NCBI GenBank assembly: GCA_037447605.1
Contig: CM074806.1
Coordinates: 3,180,797-3,244,796, forward strand
DNA length: 64,000 nt
Source: Zygnema circumcarinatum
Lineage: Eukaryota > Streptophyta > Zygnematophyceae > Zygnematales > Zygnemataceae
Direction of reading: 5' to 3'
Shown here in pieces: positions 12,043-24,753 of the stretch (position 1 is its first letter; every line of letters starts with the position of its first letter). The translations under genes were made by a program, and so were the position numbers. A model generated the notes under the pieces. The model had not been told where the DNA came from. It did no database searches and was given only the letters and a program-made list of their open reading frames with translations.

Positions 12043-14151
12043 TTGGGACTGACAGCCATGAGCATAGTTGGTGGAGGCCTAAGTGCCACGAAGGGATACA
12101 TATCCCGCCTTCCCCGGATAATCTATGGAGCGTCTTTTGCATGCAAAGCAGGAACATGCAGTCAGGGAGATTCCCACTTTCAGGGCTGCCCTTTTCCTTG
12201 GATGAACTCTAAAGCATGGCTTTTTAGTGCCGCCACGGACGGAGCGTCCATGCACCAAGCAAACAATGAAACAGTGTCGCCGCAAGAGAAAACTTCCAGA
12301 CAGGTGCTGCTTTCACGGCTTTGGCAGTGTAAGGCTACTCTGTTGCGTGAAAGCAAAGGAATTTCAAAAAACAAAAGAGAAATGCTGCCCAAATAATTAA
12401 GAAACCACTTAAACGGGCTTCTTGCATTAATGGTTAAAAAATGAGGCGCAAGCAGAGCTTGCTGAGGTTCCAAACTTTAACATCAGATTTGAGCCCTGCC
12501 TTTCACCCCAAACGACAAATTGTCATGAGAATTGTCATGGCTTCTTTCTCCCATTGCGCATTTGCAGATTGTCGGCTTCATTGGCCTCGGTAATATGGGG
12601 TCCAATATGGCAACGAATCTTCTTCAAGCAGGTCATTCTTTGGTGGTTTATGACAAGTGAGCAGCCTACTAGCTCTTTAACAGCCGTCCGAACCACAATG
12701 CAGAATTTCCGCATTTTCAGAAGCAACAATTTGAAGCATCCATTTGTCGAGCCGACGCCAGGAGTTAAACCTGAAATAGATCTCGACGCAGGAGGGGTGT
12801 GCAAACAGTTGCATGAAAATGTTGGAATGTTGGTAAGTTAGGCTAGTTTCTTATTTTTGGTATTTCACAAGTTGCTTGCCGTGAACACATGCACTCGAAG
12901 ATGAAATAAGCTGTCTTGTTTCTCTTTTGCGTACAATTTCTCCGATGGAGAAATTATTCATTTTTGTCATGGCATTACAGTACTTCGGCAAAAACTACAC
13001 GATTGTGCAGCTCATGACCGGCACTACTTACTATAATCAAACCATCTGAGATGTATCAGCTTGCCTACTTTACAGAAACAAATGAAAGAAGCACTATCTT
13101 CTTGCACTTAGTTTAGCAGAGATGTCGCCAGCCAGCTGAAGCTCAACCTCATCGATGAACTTCTCAAACAATTTTAGGAAATTGCTCTGCAGCTGCTCTG
13201 CTCCTTGCTGACCTTCTGTCATCACATGAACATCCAGCATTAGGTGACTTTCTTACAATTTCTTCCGAGTAGGTTTCTAGACAAGTTTGCCTAGAAACGC
13301 ACAGAAGGTTTGTAACCCTAACAATAAACGTTGAAACCTCCGGACTCCCTTCGGCGTGTGACCAGAAATGACAACGCAATGCGGTTGCTGGAAGAGAGGG
13401 GTGCGCGTAAGGCCATGTCTCCTGCGGAGCTTGCGCGAGGGGTCGACGTGGTGGTGACCATGCTGCCGTCGTCTCATCATGTAACGCTTCAGCTTTATGA
13501 ATGCCAAAATAATTGGAGATAACCTGTATTCGTAGTCCGTATAAAGTATACCTTCTTACGGCATTCAGCTATGCTCAGCACATCACCGTTGTGCTCAACC
13601 TACAGGACCCGGCATGGGCGGCTGCTGTAGGAAGGGGCTTTCAGACGAAGGGGTTTGCAGCCATTGCGATGCTTTCTGTTGACGTGTCGTTAACTCCATT
13701 TACTCCTGTTTAATTGCAGGTGATGGAGGTATATTTGGGGAAGGAAGGACTGCTGGAACATAAAAATGCTATCCGCCCGCATCTTTTCATCGACTCATCG
13801 ACAATCGACCCGGCCACATGTCGAAAACTTGCAGCGTTTGCAGCTCTTTGCAAGTTAGCTCCGAGCACAGGTTGTTGCACACCTTACCAGAATGATGGAA
13901 CCCTTCTTTGATCACGCCATTGGAACAGAAAGAGGGAACACACGCAGTTGTCCGCCCTTGTTATGGGATTGTTTCCGATATTTATAGAATGAAGTCTGGC
14001 CTCTATGAAGAGATGCAGCCTCATGAATTTAATTAAAGAAGGAAGTGCCGGTAGTGCAGGCTCGGATGCGCCTGCATCGCCAGCTGTTGTGGATGCACCG
14101 GTCTCTGGCGGAGTTCTCGGAGCCAAGGCTGCAACGCTCACGTTCATGGTA

Positions 14152-14208
<57 letters not shown>

Positions 14209-15779
14209 CGCTCTCTTATGTGCTATCGCTCCTTATTCGTTCGTGCTGCCTCAACCCAAACCTATATTTCTCCTCGAGGTCAGAAGAGCTCTGTTTGTAC
14301 AAGAGAAACGTTTTCTTACTTTCTCCTAACCCTTCCAAACCCTAATTGTTTTATGGGGATCAGGAAGGGTTCAGGTAGGAGGTTCGCACGAGGCTGTGGA
14401 GCAAGCAAAGGGAGTGCTCGGAGCGATGGGAACGCGAGTGGTGCATTGCGGACCTTCGGGCAGTGGCGCAGTATGTGACCCCTCTGCCTCCCCTCGCGCT
14501 TTAAGTTACAAGTCCCTTAGGCTATCTAATTTGCTAAATGTTTGACCCCACATCGCATTCCTTTTCTTCAATTGTTCGTTTGATGAACCTTTCCTTCATC
14601 ACCACCAAACCAGCAACCAATCCCAAAAATGTCAGAGATTGTCTTCAGGGACGAACCTTTTGGCGCTGTGAAAAGGGAGTGCTCTATTTGAGATTTACGA
14701 ACTTGGAAAAACTTGGCATTGCAGGCAGCCAAGCTGTGCAACAACTTAGCTCTCGCGGTTCAAATGGCGGGCACTGCGGAAGCGCTTGCGTTGGGGCAAA
14801 AGCTCGGGCTCGATTCTCGCACTCTATCGAACATTTTCAACACTTCAAGTGCACGTTGTTGGAGCAGGTCAGCACCTCGTTCTGCCATGATATTGTCAGG
14901 GCAAACAGATGATGTCTTTCCCCCGCCCCCCTCCTCACTCTCTCTCTCTCTCTCTCTTTCCCTCTCACTCTCGGACATACACACGCACACACTGTATGCA
15001 TATCTGAACTTTGAAAGAGGTTCAACCCGCACGAGGATTACCAAATGCCATTCGAAGACCTGCCTATTTCCAATTGTTTATGGCATTTCTTCTGCAGTGA
15101 AGTTTATAATCCCGTTCCAGGAGTGATGAATGATGTCCCTGCTGCGCGAGGATATGTCGGAGGCTTTTCTAACCTCCTTATGGTGAGCCTGCTGCTCACG
15201 AGCTTACCGCAGTTAGTCTTCTTACTTTGCTTCATGGAAAAAAAAAATGTGTGTGGGCTATTTTATTTGCTTAGATATATTTAATCCCACCCTACGAGCT
15301 AAAGCAGTGTGGATTGAGGTTCTGAGTCTTCCCCTTCTTGTGGGGTTGAAACTGCGTTGGAAAGGCCAAGGACTTGAAGCTTGCACTCGAATCTGCCATG
15401 GAGGATGGCGTTGAGGCGAAGACGCCCATGGGGTCCGCCGTGCACAGCTTGTAAGCCTGTTCTCCCCCTTCCCTTGGGTAGTTAGTCCCTACTACTGATA
15501 ACATGTTGAACATGGCCGATATGATGGCGGGTCGCATGCCGTTCCCCATCAGATCCGGCAAACATTTTTAAAAGTAAAGAAATGATGCATGTTCAGTGAT
15601 ACCCATGGCAGCCACGTGGACAATTCTGTCGCAGGTACTCCGAGATGTGCATGGATGATGCAGCAAAGGCAGACTTTTCAAGTATTTTCCATTTTGTCTA
15701 TGGAGGTGTTTCGGCGGATAATGAGAGAAAGGATTCGTTTCCCACAAACTCATTGCCTGAAGGGACATCCTCCCGCTAG
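12043..15779 (+). CDS. 3-hydroxyisobutyrate dehydrogenase, probably mitochondrial
   Basis: Oxidises 3-hydroxyisobutyrate to methylmalonate semialdehyde with NAD in valine catabolism. Ten exons join in phase: 12043-12303, 12568-12656, 13366-13480, 13720-13853, 14055-14148, 14375-14470, 14725-14867, 15098-15182, 15365-15450, 15635-15779, giving about 415 residues. Exon 1 gives an 87-residue basic/Ser-rich presequence that fits a mitochondrial transit peptide; Met at 12058 is an alternative start. Exon 2 has the Rossmann signature GFIGLGNMGSNMA. DSSTIDP follows in exon 4, DAPVSGG in exon 5, and GSGAAAKLCNN with catalytic Lys266 spans exons 6-7. The C-terminal NPVPGVM and LMAKDLKLA segments are also typical. 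Exon 5 uses a TAG acceptor and exon 9 an AAG acceptor. The last three exons lie inside the duplicated 2.2-kb segment and reappear at 17327-18006. Confidence 0.93.
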
Positions 15780-16685
15780 TACACACATTTTCATCGCGGC
15801 GTGCATCGACCGTTCTTGTCTGCGCAACAGAATGATTTTGCCTCTAGTCATTTTCCTGGCGAGTCTGGCGACTCGCTGATGATTCCAGTGTTCAACGCTC
15901 CGTCAACTGGCTAAGGACGTGGCTTAAAGACGCGCGAATGTAGGGAAGCAGCGTTAAGTGTTTGTATGATTACCAGTTAAAGTCTGTTTACGCTCTCTTA
16001 TGTTTCTTTTGTCTGCCAAGAAAGCCGATGTGATCTGCTTGCATTGGTTCACCCAGAGCACCATAGTGTAAAATATGCTGTTTCAGAAAGGCATGCCAAG
16101 AGTGCAAAGGGGAACAACAGAGGGTTGTGGGCCTTTTGAGACGGTAGTAATGCCAATCGCTTGTTTGATATTCGAAAAGTTAAAAGAGAAAGGATGTGGC
16201 ATATTTGAAAAGTTATTTTCCATGCCAGATTCCATCCTGTGTGGAGCATTTAGATGGTATGCGTCTTGGTTGCGCTCTCCTTTGTTTCCAACTGTGCGAC
16301 CAAATATGTGTTGAAGGCTTCCAATGCGTCCATTTACTGAGTTTGAGGGTCATAGCCTTCTGAATCATCTGATGCATCCTCGCCTTGTCTTGTTTCCTCT
16401 TCCTTGATTTGAACCAACCCCGCACTCGTCCTGAATAATAATTATATAAGCAGGGCATGTCAGACTGCAAAATCAGTCTGGAGCACTGGAGAAACACCTT
16501 TCGTGGATATAATTTCAAACGAGTATGGTCCTCTGGAAACACAACGATCCAACTGCAAATCTTTTTTCTATAAAAATAAAATAAAAAGGAAACCCTCTCC
16601 TTCGGCATTTGCAGCTTCTGACCCGCTCGCCGTCCACAGGGAGTGGCAGCAAATATCAAAATAAGAAAAGAGTTAGAATCTTACC

Positions 16686-16757
16686 GCGCCAGACAGGGGT
16701 CGAACCTGCGACCTTTTGCTTAGGAAGCAAACACTCTATCCACTGAGTTACAGGCGC
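16686..16757 (-). tRNA. tRNA-Arg (anticodon CCU)
   Basis: A 72-nt cloverleaf with acceptor GCGCCTG/CTGGCGC (one T-T mismatch, which I recall from plant tRNA-Arg(CCU)), D stem ACTC/GAGT, anticodon stem TTTGC/GCAAA around loop TTCCTAA, and T stem GCAGG/CCTGT. There is no intron. The B box GGTTCGACCCC is intact, and a TTTT terminator lies just downstream on the minus strand. It decodes AGG. It sits between the dehydrogenase and the CBS gene on the opposite strand. Confidence 0.95.
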
Positions 16758-16940
16758 ATCTTATTTAAAAATTACTGTAATAAAATATAATGTAAAAAAA
16801 TAAATATCTTCTCCCGTATCTTCGCAGCCGTCCTTTCCCCCTCGCTGGGCTGCGCTCCTCCGCGGAGAGGGAGAGGAAGGGCCGAGTGGTGGTATGCTGT
16901 AAGAGGGAGGAGGGAGAAGGTGATTGTTCCGCTCATCGCC

Positions 16941-17160
16941 ATGGCGACCACTCGTGTGCAGGCGCTCTCCTCTGCTCTACTTGCCGCCCCCGAAGGCAGG
17001 CTCGCCGCTCTCCCTCCCTGCCGCCTCGGGTGTAACTCGTCCTCTCTCGCCTCCCTCACTCCATCTTCTCTCCGTCTGTGCTCGAAAGAAGTGTTGCTCT
17101 CGTCTCGCCACAGTTGTCTGGACCATGGCGCGCTTCATGTGGCTGCCTTCGCTTCCCCCG
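16941..17160 (+). pseudogene. Truncated copy of CBS-protein exon 1, cut by the 10-N gap
   Basis: Identical to 19168-19387, starting at the same ATG and encoding the same transit-like N-terminus. It runs into N at 17161. It is probably the same exon assembled twice, not a true pseudogene. Confidence 0.85.
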
Positions 17161-17170
17161 NNNNNNNNNN
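17161..17170. other. 10-N assembly gap
   Basis: Exactly ten N join the end of duplication copy 1 to the start of copy 2, a placeholder-length gap of unknown true size. Confidence 0.99.
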
Positions 17171-17326
17171 CTCTCTCTCTCTCTCTTTCCCTCTCACTCT
17201 CGGACATACACACGCACACACTGTATGCATATCTGAACTTTGAAAGAGGTTCAACCCGCACGAGGATTACCAAATGCCATTCGAAGACCTGCCTATTTCC
17301 AATTGTTTATGGCATTTCTTCTGCAG

Positions 17327-18006
17327 TGAAGTTTATAATCCCGTTCCAGGAGTGATGAATGATGTCCCTGCTGCGCGAGGATATGTCGGAGGCTTTTCTA
17401 ACCTCCTTATGGTGAGCCTGCTGCTCACGAGCTTACCGCAGTTAGTCTTCTTACTTTGCTTCATGGAAAAAAAAAATGTGTGTGGGCTATTTTATTTGCT
17501 TAGATATATTTAATCCCACCCTACGAGCTAAAGCAGTGTGGATTGAGGTTCTGAGTCTTCCCCTTCTTGTGGGGTTGAAACTGCGTTGGAAAGGCCAAGG
17601 ACTTGAAGCTTGCACTCGAATCTGCCATGGAGGATGGCGTTGAGGCGAAGACGCCCATGGGGTCCGCCGTGCACAGCTTGTAAGCCTGTTCTCCCCCTTC
17701 CCTTGGGTAGTTAGTCCCTACTACTGATAACATGTTGAACATGGCCGATATGATGGCGGGTCGCATGCCGTTCCCCATCAGATCCGGCAAACATTTTTAA
17801 AAGTAAAGATGATGCATGTTCAGTGATACCCATGGCAGCCACGTGGACAATTCTGTCGCAGGTACTCCGAGATGTGCATGGATGATGCAGCAAAGGCAGA
17901 CTTTTCAAGTATTTTCCATTTTGTCTATGGAGGTGTTTCGGCGGATAATGAGAGAAAGGATTCGTTTCCCACAAACTCATTGCCTGAAGGGACATCCTCC
18001 CGCTAG
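17327..18006 (+). pseudogene. Second copy of the last three dehydrogenase exons
   Basis: Exons equivalent to 15098-15182, 15365-15450 and 15635-15779 appear at 17327-17411, 17594-17679 and 17862-18006 with intact splice sites and the same stop codon. No upstream exons accompany them, so they cannot form a gene here. This is expected if the segment was assembled twice. Confidence 0.88.
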
Positions 18007-18912
18007 TACACACATTTTCATCGCGGCGTGCATCGACCGTTCTTGTCTGCGCAACAGAATGATTTTGCCTCTAGTCATTTTCCTGGCGAGTCTGGCGACT
18101 CGCTGATGATTCCAGTGTTCAACGCTCCGTCAACTGGCTAAGGACGTGGCTTAAAGACGCGCGAATGTAGGGAAGCAGCGTTAAGTGTTTGTATGATTAC
18201 CAGTTAAAGTCTGTTTACGCTCTCTTATGTTTCTTTTGTCTGCCAAGAAAGCCGATGTGATCTGCTTGCATTGGTTCACCCAGAGCACCATAGTGTAAAA
18301 TATGCTGTTTCAGAAAGGCATGCCAAGAGTGCAAAGGGGAACAACAGAGGGTTGTGGGCCTTTTGAGACGGTAGTAATGCCAATCGCTTGTTTGATATTC
18401 GAAAAGTTAAAAGAGAAAGGATGTGGCATATTTGAAAAGTTATTTTCCATGCCAGATTCCATCCTGTGTGGAGCATTTAGATGGTATGCGTCTTGGTTGC
18501 GCTCTCCTTTGTTTCCAACTGTGCGACCAAATATGTGTTGAAGGCTTCCAATGCGTCCATTTACTGAGTTTGAGGGTCATAGCCTTCTGAATCATCTGAT
18601 GCATCCTCGCCTTGTCTTGTTTCCTCTTCCTTGATTTGAACCAACCCCGCACTCGTCCTGAATAATAATTATATAAGCAGGGCATGTCAGACTGCAAAAT
18701 CAGTCTGGAGCACTGGAGAAACACCTTTCGTGGATATAATTTCAAACGAGTATGGTCCTCTGGAAACACAACGATCCAACTGCAAATCTTTTTTCTATAA
18801 AAATAAAATAAAAAGGAAACCCTCTCCTTCGGCATTTGCAGCTTCTGACCCGCTCGCCGTCCACAGGGAGTGGCAGCAAATATCAAAATAAGAAAAGAGT
18901 TAGAATCTTACC

Positions 18913-18984
18913 GCGCCAGACAGGGGTCGAACCTGCGACCTTTTGCTTAGGAAGCAAACACTCTATCCACTGAGTTACAGGCGC
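18913..18984 (-). tRNA. tRNA-Arg (anticodon CCU), second copy
   Basis: Base-for-base identical to the tRNA at 16686-16757, including its TTTT terminator context. Whether the genome holds one or two copies depends on whether the duplication is real. Confidence 0.9.
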
Positions 18985-19167
18985 ATCTTATTTAAAAATT
19001 ACTGTAATAAAATATAATGTAAAAAAATAAATATCTTCTCCCGTATCTTCGCAGCCGTCCTTTCCCCCTCGCTGGGCTGCGCTCCTCCGCGGAGAGGGAG
19101 AGGAAGGGCCGAGTGGTGGTATGCTGTAAGAGGGAGGAGGGAGAAGGTGATTGTTCCGCTCATCGCC

Positions 19168-22100
19168 ATGGCGACCACTCGTGTGCAGGCGCTCTCCTCT
19201 GCTCTACTTGCCGCCCCCGAAGGCAGGCTCGCCGCTCTCCCTCCCTGCCGCCTCGGGTGTAACTCGTCCTCTCTCGCCTCCCTCACTCCATCTTCTCTCC
19301 GTCTGTGCTCGAAAGAAGTGTTGCTCTCGTCTCGCCACAGTTGTCTGGACCATGGCGCGCTTCATGTGGCTGCCTTCGCTTCCCCCGCTGGCAGCACGTT
19401 GCCCGATCAGGCATCTGAGGTAGAATTTATTCAATAGGTTCTACTGTTTGAATTATGCACTCAGAAAAGAACATAGCTTTGTACTTGCGTTTTTTGGTAC
19501 CATATTTTGATCTACCGTAGTTGTTTTTAATATTCCCTTCGGAGATGGAACTAATGAAAGGGACATGTCTACAAAAATTGAAGGTGTTTTTGTTATGGTG
19601 GTCAGCTTTTCTCAGTCTTCTCTGTACAATTGTCCTTACCTTACCCTTACCTTTACTGTAGCTCCATTTCTTCTGAACTTTTACGTTTTGGGATTCGTCG
19701 CTTTATGTAACCTATCTTACTCTTATCTTTTTGTTTGAAATATGTGCACCAATTTGTTCCTGTAGCTCGTTGATCAGCAACGACCCATTTCTGTCGGTGA
19801 CGTCATGACGAGTAGTGTTCTCGTTACCGCGACGATTACTACAACAGTCGATGAAGGTGGTTCCTAAATCCAAAGGCCTTGAGGAATTCTATTGTGCTTT
19901 CTGCATGTGTTTGTTCTCCGGGCACTTCATAACCCGAGCAGTTGCTAACTTTGAGCACTTCATGATCATTGTTTTTTGCTGAGATTTTCTCTGCCGCAAG
20001 TTGAGTTCGGAAGGTTGTTCGTTTCCATGGGTTGACTAAATAGAGTATTATTTAAATGTGGAGTTTTGAAGTATGGGACTTCAAAGCGCATTCTCCGTAC
20101 GGGTTTTTTAGGTTTGGTTCTTGGTGTACATTTCTCTTCTTATTTTACAAGAAATAAACCTTTAGATAGATTAGGTCTCACGCATTCATCATATTGGGTC
20201 TTAATGCATAAGGGCTGTCAGGATGGCCATACACACACCTTAAGGCTTTCAAGCTTTCAGTAACACCCTCGAATGTAAACTTGTTTTGCTCTTTTTTCAT
20301 GCTTGCGTTAATTTTGCACTGCAAAGGGAGGCGTGTCTTTCATTCATTCATCGCCAGAATTCACAAAGAATTAGGTGTTGGGTGGAAACTCATTTGCTCC
20401 TCCCTTCGCTGAACTTGTTGCAGCATGATTGTTGATGGGATCTGTCATGTGCGGATGCAGCTTTGGAGTCACTCGTGGAGAACAGAATAACAGGAATGCC
20501 TGTTGTTGACGAAGCAAACCGGGTGGTAAGCGAAACGCACGCAATATCTTTGATGTACGCTGAGGCATTCGTTCATGTCGTGTGCTGTGAGAAGTTGATT
20601 TTTTCAGGCTTGAAACATGTGTATATTCTAGAAGTTGTGAAGAAATGCCTTTGCTCTTGCTCACCTGTTCTTTATCGCCCATTCGATCACAATGTTCACT
20701 TGCTTGCTTGTATTTGCATGTTGATGGAGACGCATGAGGGAGTTAGCTTAACATTTGCCAAGTGGTAAACCTGTTGCTGAAACATTTCACTTAAGAGTGG
20801 TGAGCACTCCCATGTGAGAAAAGATAAAAAAACAGGAACGTAACGCGGATGCATGACATACAGCGAATGTCTCGTCTGGCATGTATTTATTGAGAAGTGC
20901 CGGCATTGCTCATTGTTTTCATGGACAAAGAATTTGCAGGTTGGAGTCGTATCGGATTACGATTTATTGGCGTTAGACGGCATTGCAGGTGATTTTAATT
21001 GATAGTAATGTGAGCTAGCAATGTGTGGAGTAACGACATTCCTAAGGTGGCTTGCTACTAGATCAGAACTGTTACCTTTCAGGGAGAAATGGCTTCGAGC
21101 GCACCACTTCGGCAGTTCCTGTTTGCTCGTATTTCTCACTGATTACACGTGAGGAATGGGCAAATTAGAGAGAGTTTCTTAATCGTCAGGTGTTGTTCCA
21201 GCGCTTAAGCTTAGATACGCTTTGGAGTGTTGATTAGCTCTCTGTGACTCGGTATAATTGAGCCACTGGAAATTAGTTCCGTCTTTGAGGCTCGATTCGA
21301 ACTTAACATCAAGCATTAACTTGTGATGGATTGACGCAGTTTCGCCTGTCAGCCATCCGCATGTTTGACCCAGTGGGCACTTGTCGTATTCAGCAAGCTG
21401 GTTACAAATTCATTTCTGTACTTGGTGGTTAACCCAGTTCTGGCTAGCCTGACTTAGTTTGTTTTTTCGTGGCACTGCAGGGAAGATAAATCCTGAGAAA
21501 GGCCTGTTTCCAGAAGCTTCCAGCTCATGGAAGGTACATTCTTCCACATACTTTTCCATCGCTTGCCTTTTTCTGACAAGTTTGTACTTAGTGCAAGCTT
21601 CGTATTTAAGGATAATGAACGGTGTTCAGGAAACAGGTCTGTGAGTGCTGAGTGTATTGGACAGTCTTTAAAGTTATCATAAGAATCACTTCAGTTCAGG
21701 GGGAAAGGGTAATTAAATCATCTCCCAGGCCGGCTTTTGTCCTTGGACATGCTGGACATTTGGAATACTTTCGAAAGAATAGCTTGTTTCTAAAGCAGAC
21801 TTTATGCCTGCAATCTAGCCTCATTATATTAGGACTTGTGTTTGAATATCACTCCCTTCTCCAGGAGGTCCAATTAGACAGATGTTCGATTGGTGCCGAG
21901 ATTGCCTAGAAAAGCATTTTAAGGTAAACAGTGGCAATGCCCTGCTTTAGAATGGAATTTTTTGCCGCATGTGGCATTATGGCCTGTCCATGTTCGTCAC
22001 AAGTGTTGAACTGGGCTTCTCATGTTGACCCATTTACCACAGGAAAAAGAAGTGGCAGGCTCGCATGAGCTGTAGAAGGCGGAGTCTCGTGCAATCGTTT

Positions 22101-23405
22101 GAAGTTCCAATACCTCCTTAAAACAGTCGTTTGTTGTCATTTGCTGATGAATTGCGGATGGAAGGGAAAGTGCTTATGTAGGCAGCAGCCTGAGCAAGGC
22201 AGTGTTGGGCTATTGCAGAAAGTCTTATGAAATGACGAAAACATGGGAGATGTTGAACAAGGTGATATAGCGGAGGCATATAGCTTTGCCTGATTATCAT
22301 GCCAATATATAGAGGTTTGCCTGTTGAAGCAAAAGTATGAAGGTTATGTCCTTATCTTGTGGAGGGTGTTTGCAGACTTTCAAAGAGATCCAGAAACTTT
22401 TGATAAAGACTCAGGGCAAGACAGTCGGAGACGTGATGACCCCATCTCCCCTCGTCGTACGGCCCCTCACTAATCTTGAAGACGCTGCAAGGTGAGAATC
22501 TCAACACTCAAGTCGTGGAAGGTCCCAATTGGACCGACAGATAAACTGATAAGATCAATCACTCAGCTGTAGGCGAGTCTTAATTTGGAGCAGACGCAGT
22601 GCATGGTAATTCAAACGCTATTGCCAGCCAAAATGAGGAGATTTGCAACAGCAGCAGTGTGTCATAGGGAGGTTGTTGTCGGCCACAACGGGGATGCCTC
22701 AGTGCGCGCTTGAATAGGACGGGCTTTTCCTAAAGTGTGCTGTTGGATTTGGACAGGCTGTTACTTGACTCGAGGTTCAGACGATTGCCTGTTGTGGATG
22801 AAACCGGGAAATTGGTGAGTGATCGTATCTTTTGCCAGACGTTCTAAGTGCAGGTATTAATGGTTTAAGAGCCGCACTTTCAGTCAATCAAGGGGTCAAC
22901 CGGTGCATATGCATGCAAGAGTCTGCTTGTTTGTTCTCTGGTCCATCCTTGTTCTCTTCATAGCAAGCTTCACGAGTGTTTTTATTGATCATGTCTTCTC
23001 TTTGGCTGCGACTTCTGCCCCTCCTGCGCCTCTCTTTGGCTGCACTGTCTCTGGTTATATCGTATCTTTGATCGACTTCCTTCATCCTCTCGCCCTCGTC
23101 GTTGCATTGCCCTTACATTTCTTGTCTTTAGAACGCCTTCCTCTTTTGCGTTCTCTTCCTCGCAAATTTAAAGGCAGTTTCCTTCAGTATGGCCGCCTTG
23201 CCTCTTTAGTGTTTTATTGCCCGCGTTTTCCCCTCATGCAGTCTTGAAGAGAGCAGCAGTTTTCGTCCTGCCAATGAGCCTCTTGTAAAGTGGCCGTTCT
23301 GCCCTTCTGCCATTGCAGGTGGGCATTTTGACGCGAGGCAACGTTGTCCAGGCAGCGCTGCAGATGAAGAAGAAGCTCGAAGCAGCAGCAAAGCGGAGCG
23401 CTTGA
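19168..23405 (+). CDS. Plastid-type single CBS-pair protein (CBSX1/2-like)
   Basis: CBSX proteins bind adenosine nucleotides and are reported to modulate thioredoxins. Eight exons join in phase: 19168-19419, 19766-19856, 20461-20525, 20940-20988, 21481-21533, 22376-22491, 22757-22814, 23319-23405, giving about 256 residues. Residues 1 to about 80 are Ser/Ala/Leu/Arg-rich with few acidic residues, fitting a plastid transit peptide. CBS1 begins VGDVMTS and runs through GMPVVDE to VGVVSDYDLLALD. A GLFPEASSSWK linker follows, then CBS2: VGDVMTPSPLVV, FRRLPVVDETGKL and VGILTRGNVVQAAL. Domain order, the LFP...WK linker and total length match the Arabidopsis family. The stop at 23405 follows a basic Lys-rich helix. 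An AATAAA at 23814 could serve polyadenylation. Exon 1 lies in the duplicated segment. Confidence 0.93.
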
Positions 23406-24753
23406 TTGTGGGGGCATCACAGGACGAGGGCATTTGCCGCCTGCTTTCCCGACGAGTTGCAGCACGGTCTCTCAGCATGGGGGGGTCTGCGCCCCTCCAC
23501 AGATCGTTGGGACATTTTTTTTGAGTTTTGTTTGCGGATGGTTGTGGTTTGATTGAGCTGGATACGTATATATTTTGTGATCTACTTCGCATCTGCTATT
23601 TGTGTTGGGAATTATACACACTGCGTAGGTCCAGAGAGACCGAGGGGGGGCAATAATGTTACGTTCTGGTTTTTAGAGGAGGATTGTGCAACCTCGCGCT
23701 TGCACCCTCTTCGGCAGTCGAGATCCTATTCAATGTCTTCTCACCCCTTGTGTGCGTTTTTTTTTCTGTATCCAGTGTTGACAAAATTAATGAGCCTGTG
23801 TTTATAGCCATTGAATAAAGACGGACCATTATTGTTTTTCATTATAGCAGCAATGTTATCAATGGTTTGAATTTAATAAAAGAATTCCATTTTCTAAACA
23901 GTCCTTGCGACCGGGATTGATGAGTGACTGATATTTTATTTACGATTTTCTGGAGAAATTGTGACGTAGGACCCCACGCATGGTCGGATCCTGTTGTTTG
24001 CCTCAAACTGTCAGACTGCAATTCTCTTCAGCACTTGCACATGCCCAACATCTGGACCGATCGTTGGAATGGTTCAAGCCGTTGTTCGCCAATGGTTGTC
24101 GCCGTGCCAACGGTTGAAGTTAGACATTCGCCGGAACGTCATTTGTACCGACAGGCAGCCTGACCCTAATCCTAAATCCACCATCGACATAGGATCAACT
24201 TCCATAGTGGACCCTACCGGCCTAGCGATCCACTTGCCCGAGCCCTCCGATTTCCCCCCCTATGGACCCCCCTCGACAACGCCGTCCGATCGTCGCGACG
24301 CAAAACGACGAGCGGATCAACGGCATCTTCCGATCCGCCACGCGCCTCCGGCCAATCAGCGGCCTGTAATTGATCTCCCGCTCCCGACCCCAAATCGGCC
24401 TCTGCGGCCCACAGCGCGGCGCGCCCGAAAGCCTTGACTTGGACCTGCAAGGGCGCACGGTTGCGACCTCGCGCGTGTATAGGTCGCTCCCCATTAGCCC
24501 TCACAAAGATCTTGATGACGTGGACTCCTGAGAGACGTCCAATTTTGGCGAGAGTTGAACCTGTGGTTTCGCCCGGATTCCCGGAAGATTCAACCGCCGG
24601 CCGGGCGGAGTGGAGTACTAAGGCCCCCCCCCGGGGCGAGGTTTCACAGAAGAAGGTTCTTAGTTCCAGGATTTTTGGAGGCTGAGCTTGAAGCAGGCGG
24701 AAGGAGGAGACTAGGAAGGGTTGGAAGGGCTTGCAAGCATTCAGATCTCAGAC
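23406..24753. other. Intergenic between CBS gene and starch synthase
   Basis: 3' flank with a possible AATAAA at 23814, then a GC-rich stretch (24170-24700) that opens several frames without motifs. Some AACGGTTG / CCAATGGTT-type sequence near 24060-24130 resembles stretches at 29880-30060 and 30400-30500 and may be old repeat. The GC-rich part is probably the starch synthase promoter and 5' UTR. Confidence 0.4.

Larger units (their letters stand above)
14942..17160. repeat. Copy 1 of a 2.2-kb near-identical duplication (likely assembly artefact)
   Basis: Matches 17171-19387 along its full length. The only difference noticed is AA present in this copy at about 15582. It holds the last three dehydrogenase exons, tRNA-Arg and the first 220 nt of the CBS gene, and ends abruptly at a 10-N gap inside that CBS exon. 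Confidence 0.92.
17171..19387. repeat. Copy 2 of the 2.2-kb near-identical duplication
   Basis: Starts within the CT microsatellite of dehydrogenase intron 7 and repeats 14942-17160, lacking two A at about 17810. Unlike copy 1, it continues past the shared end into the complete CBS gene. Confidence 0.92.
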
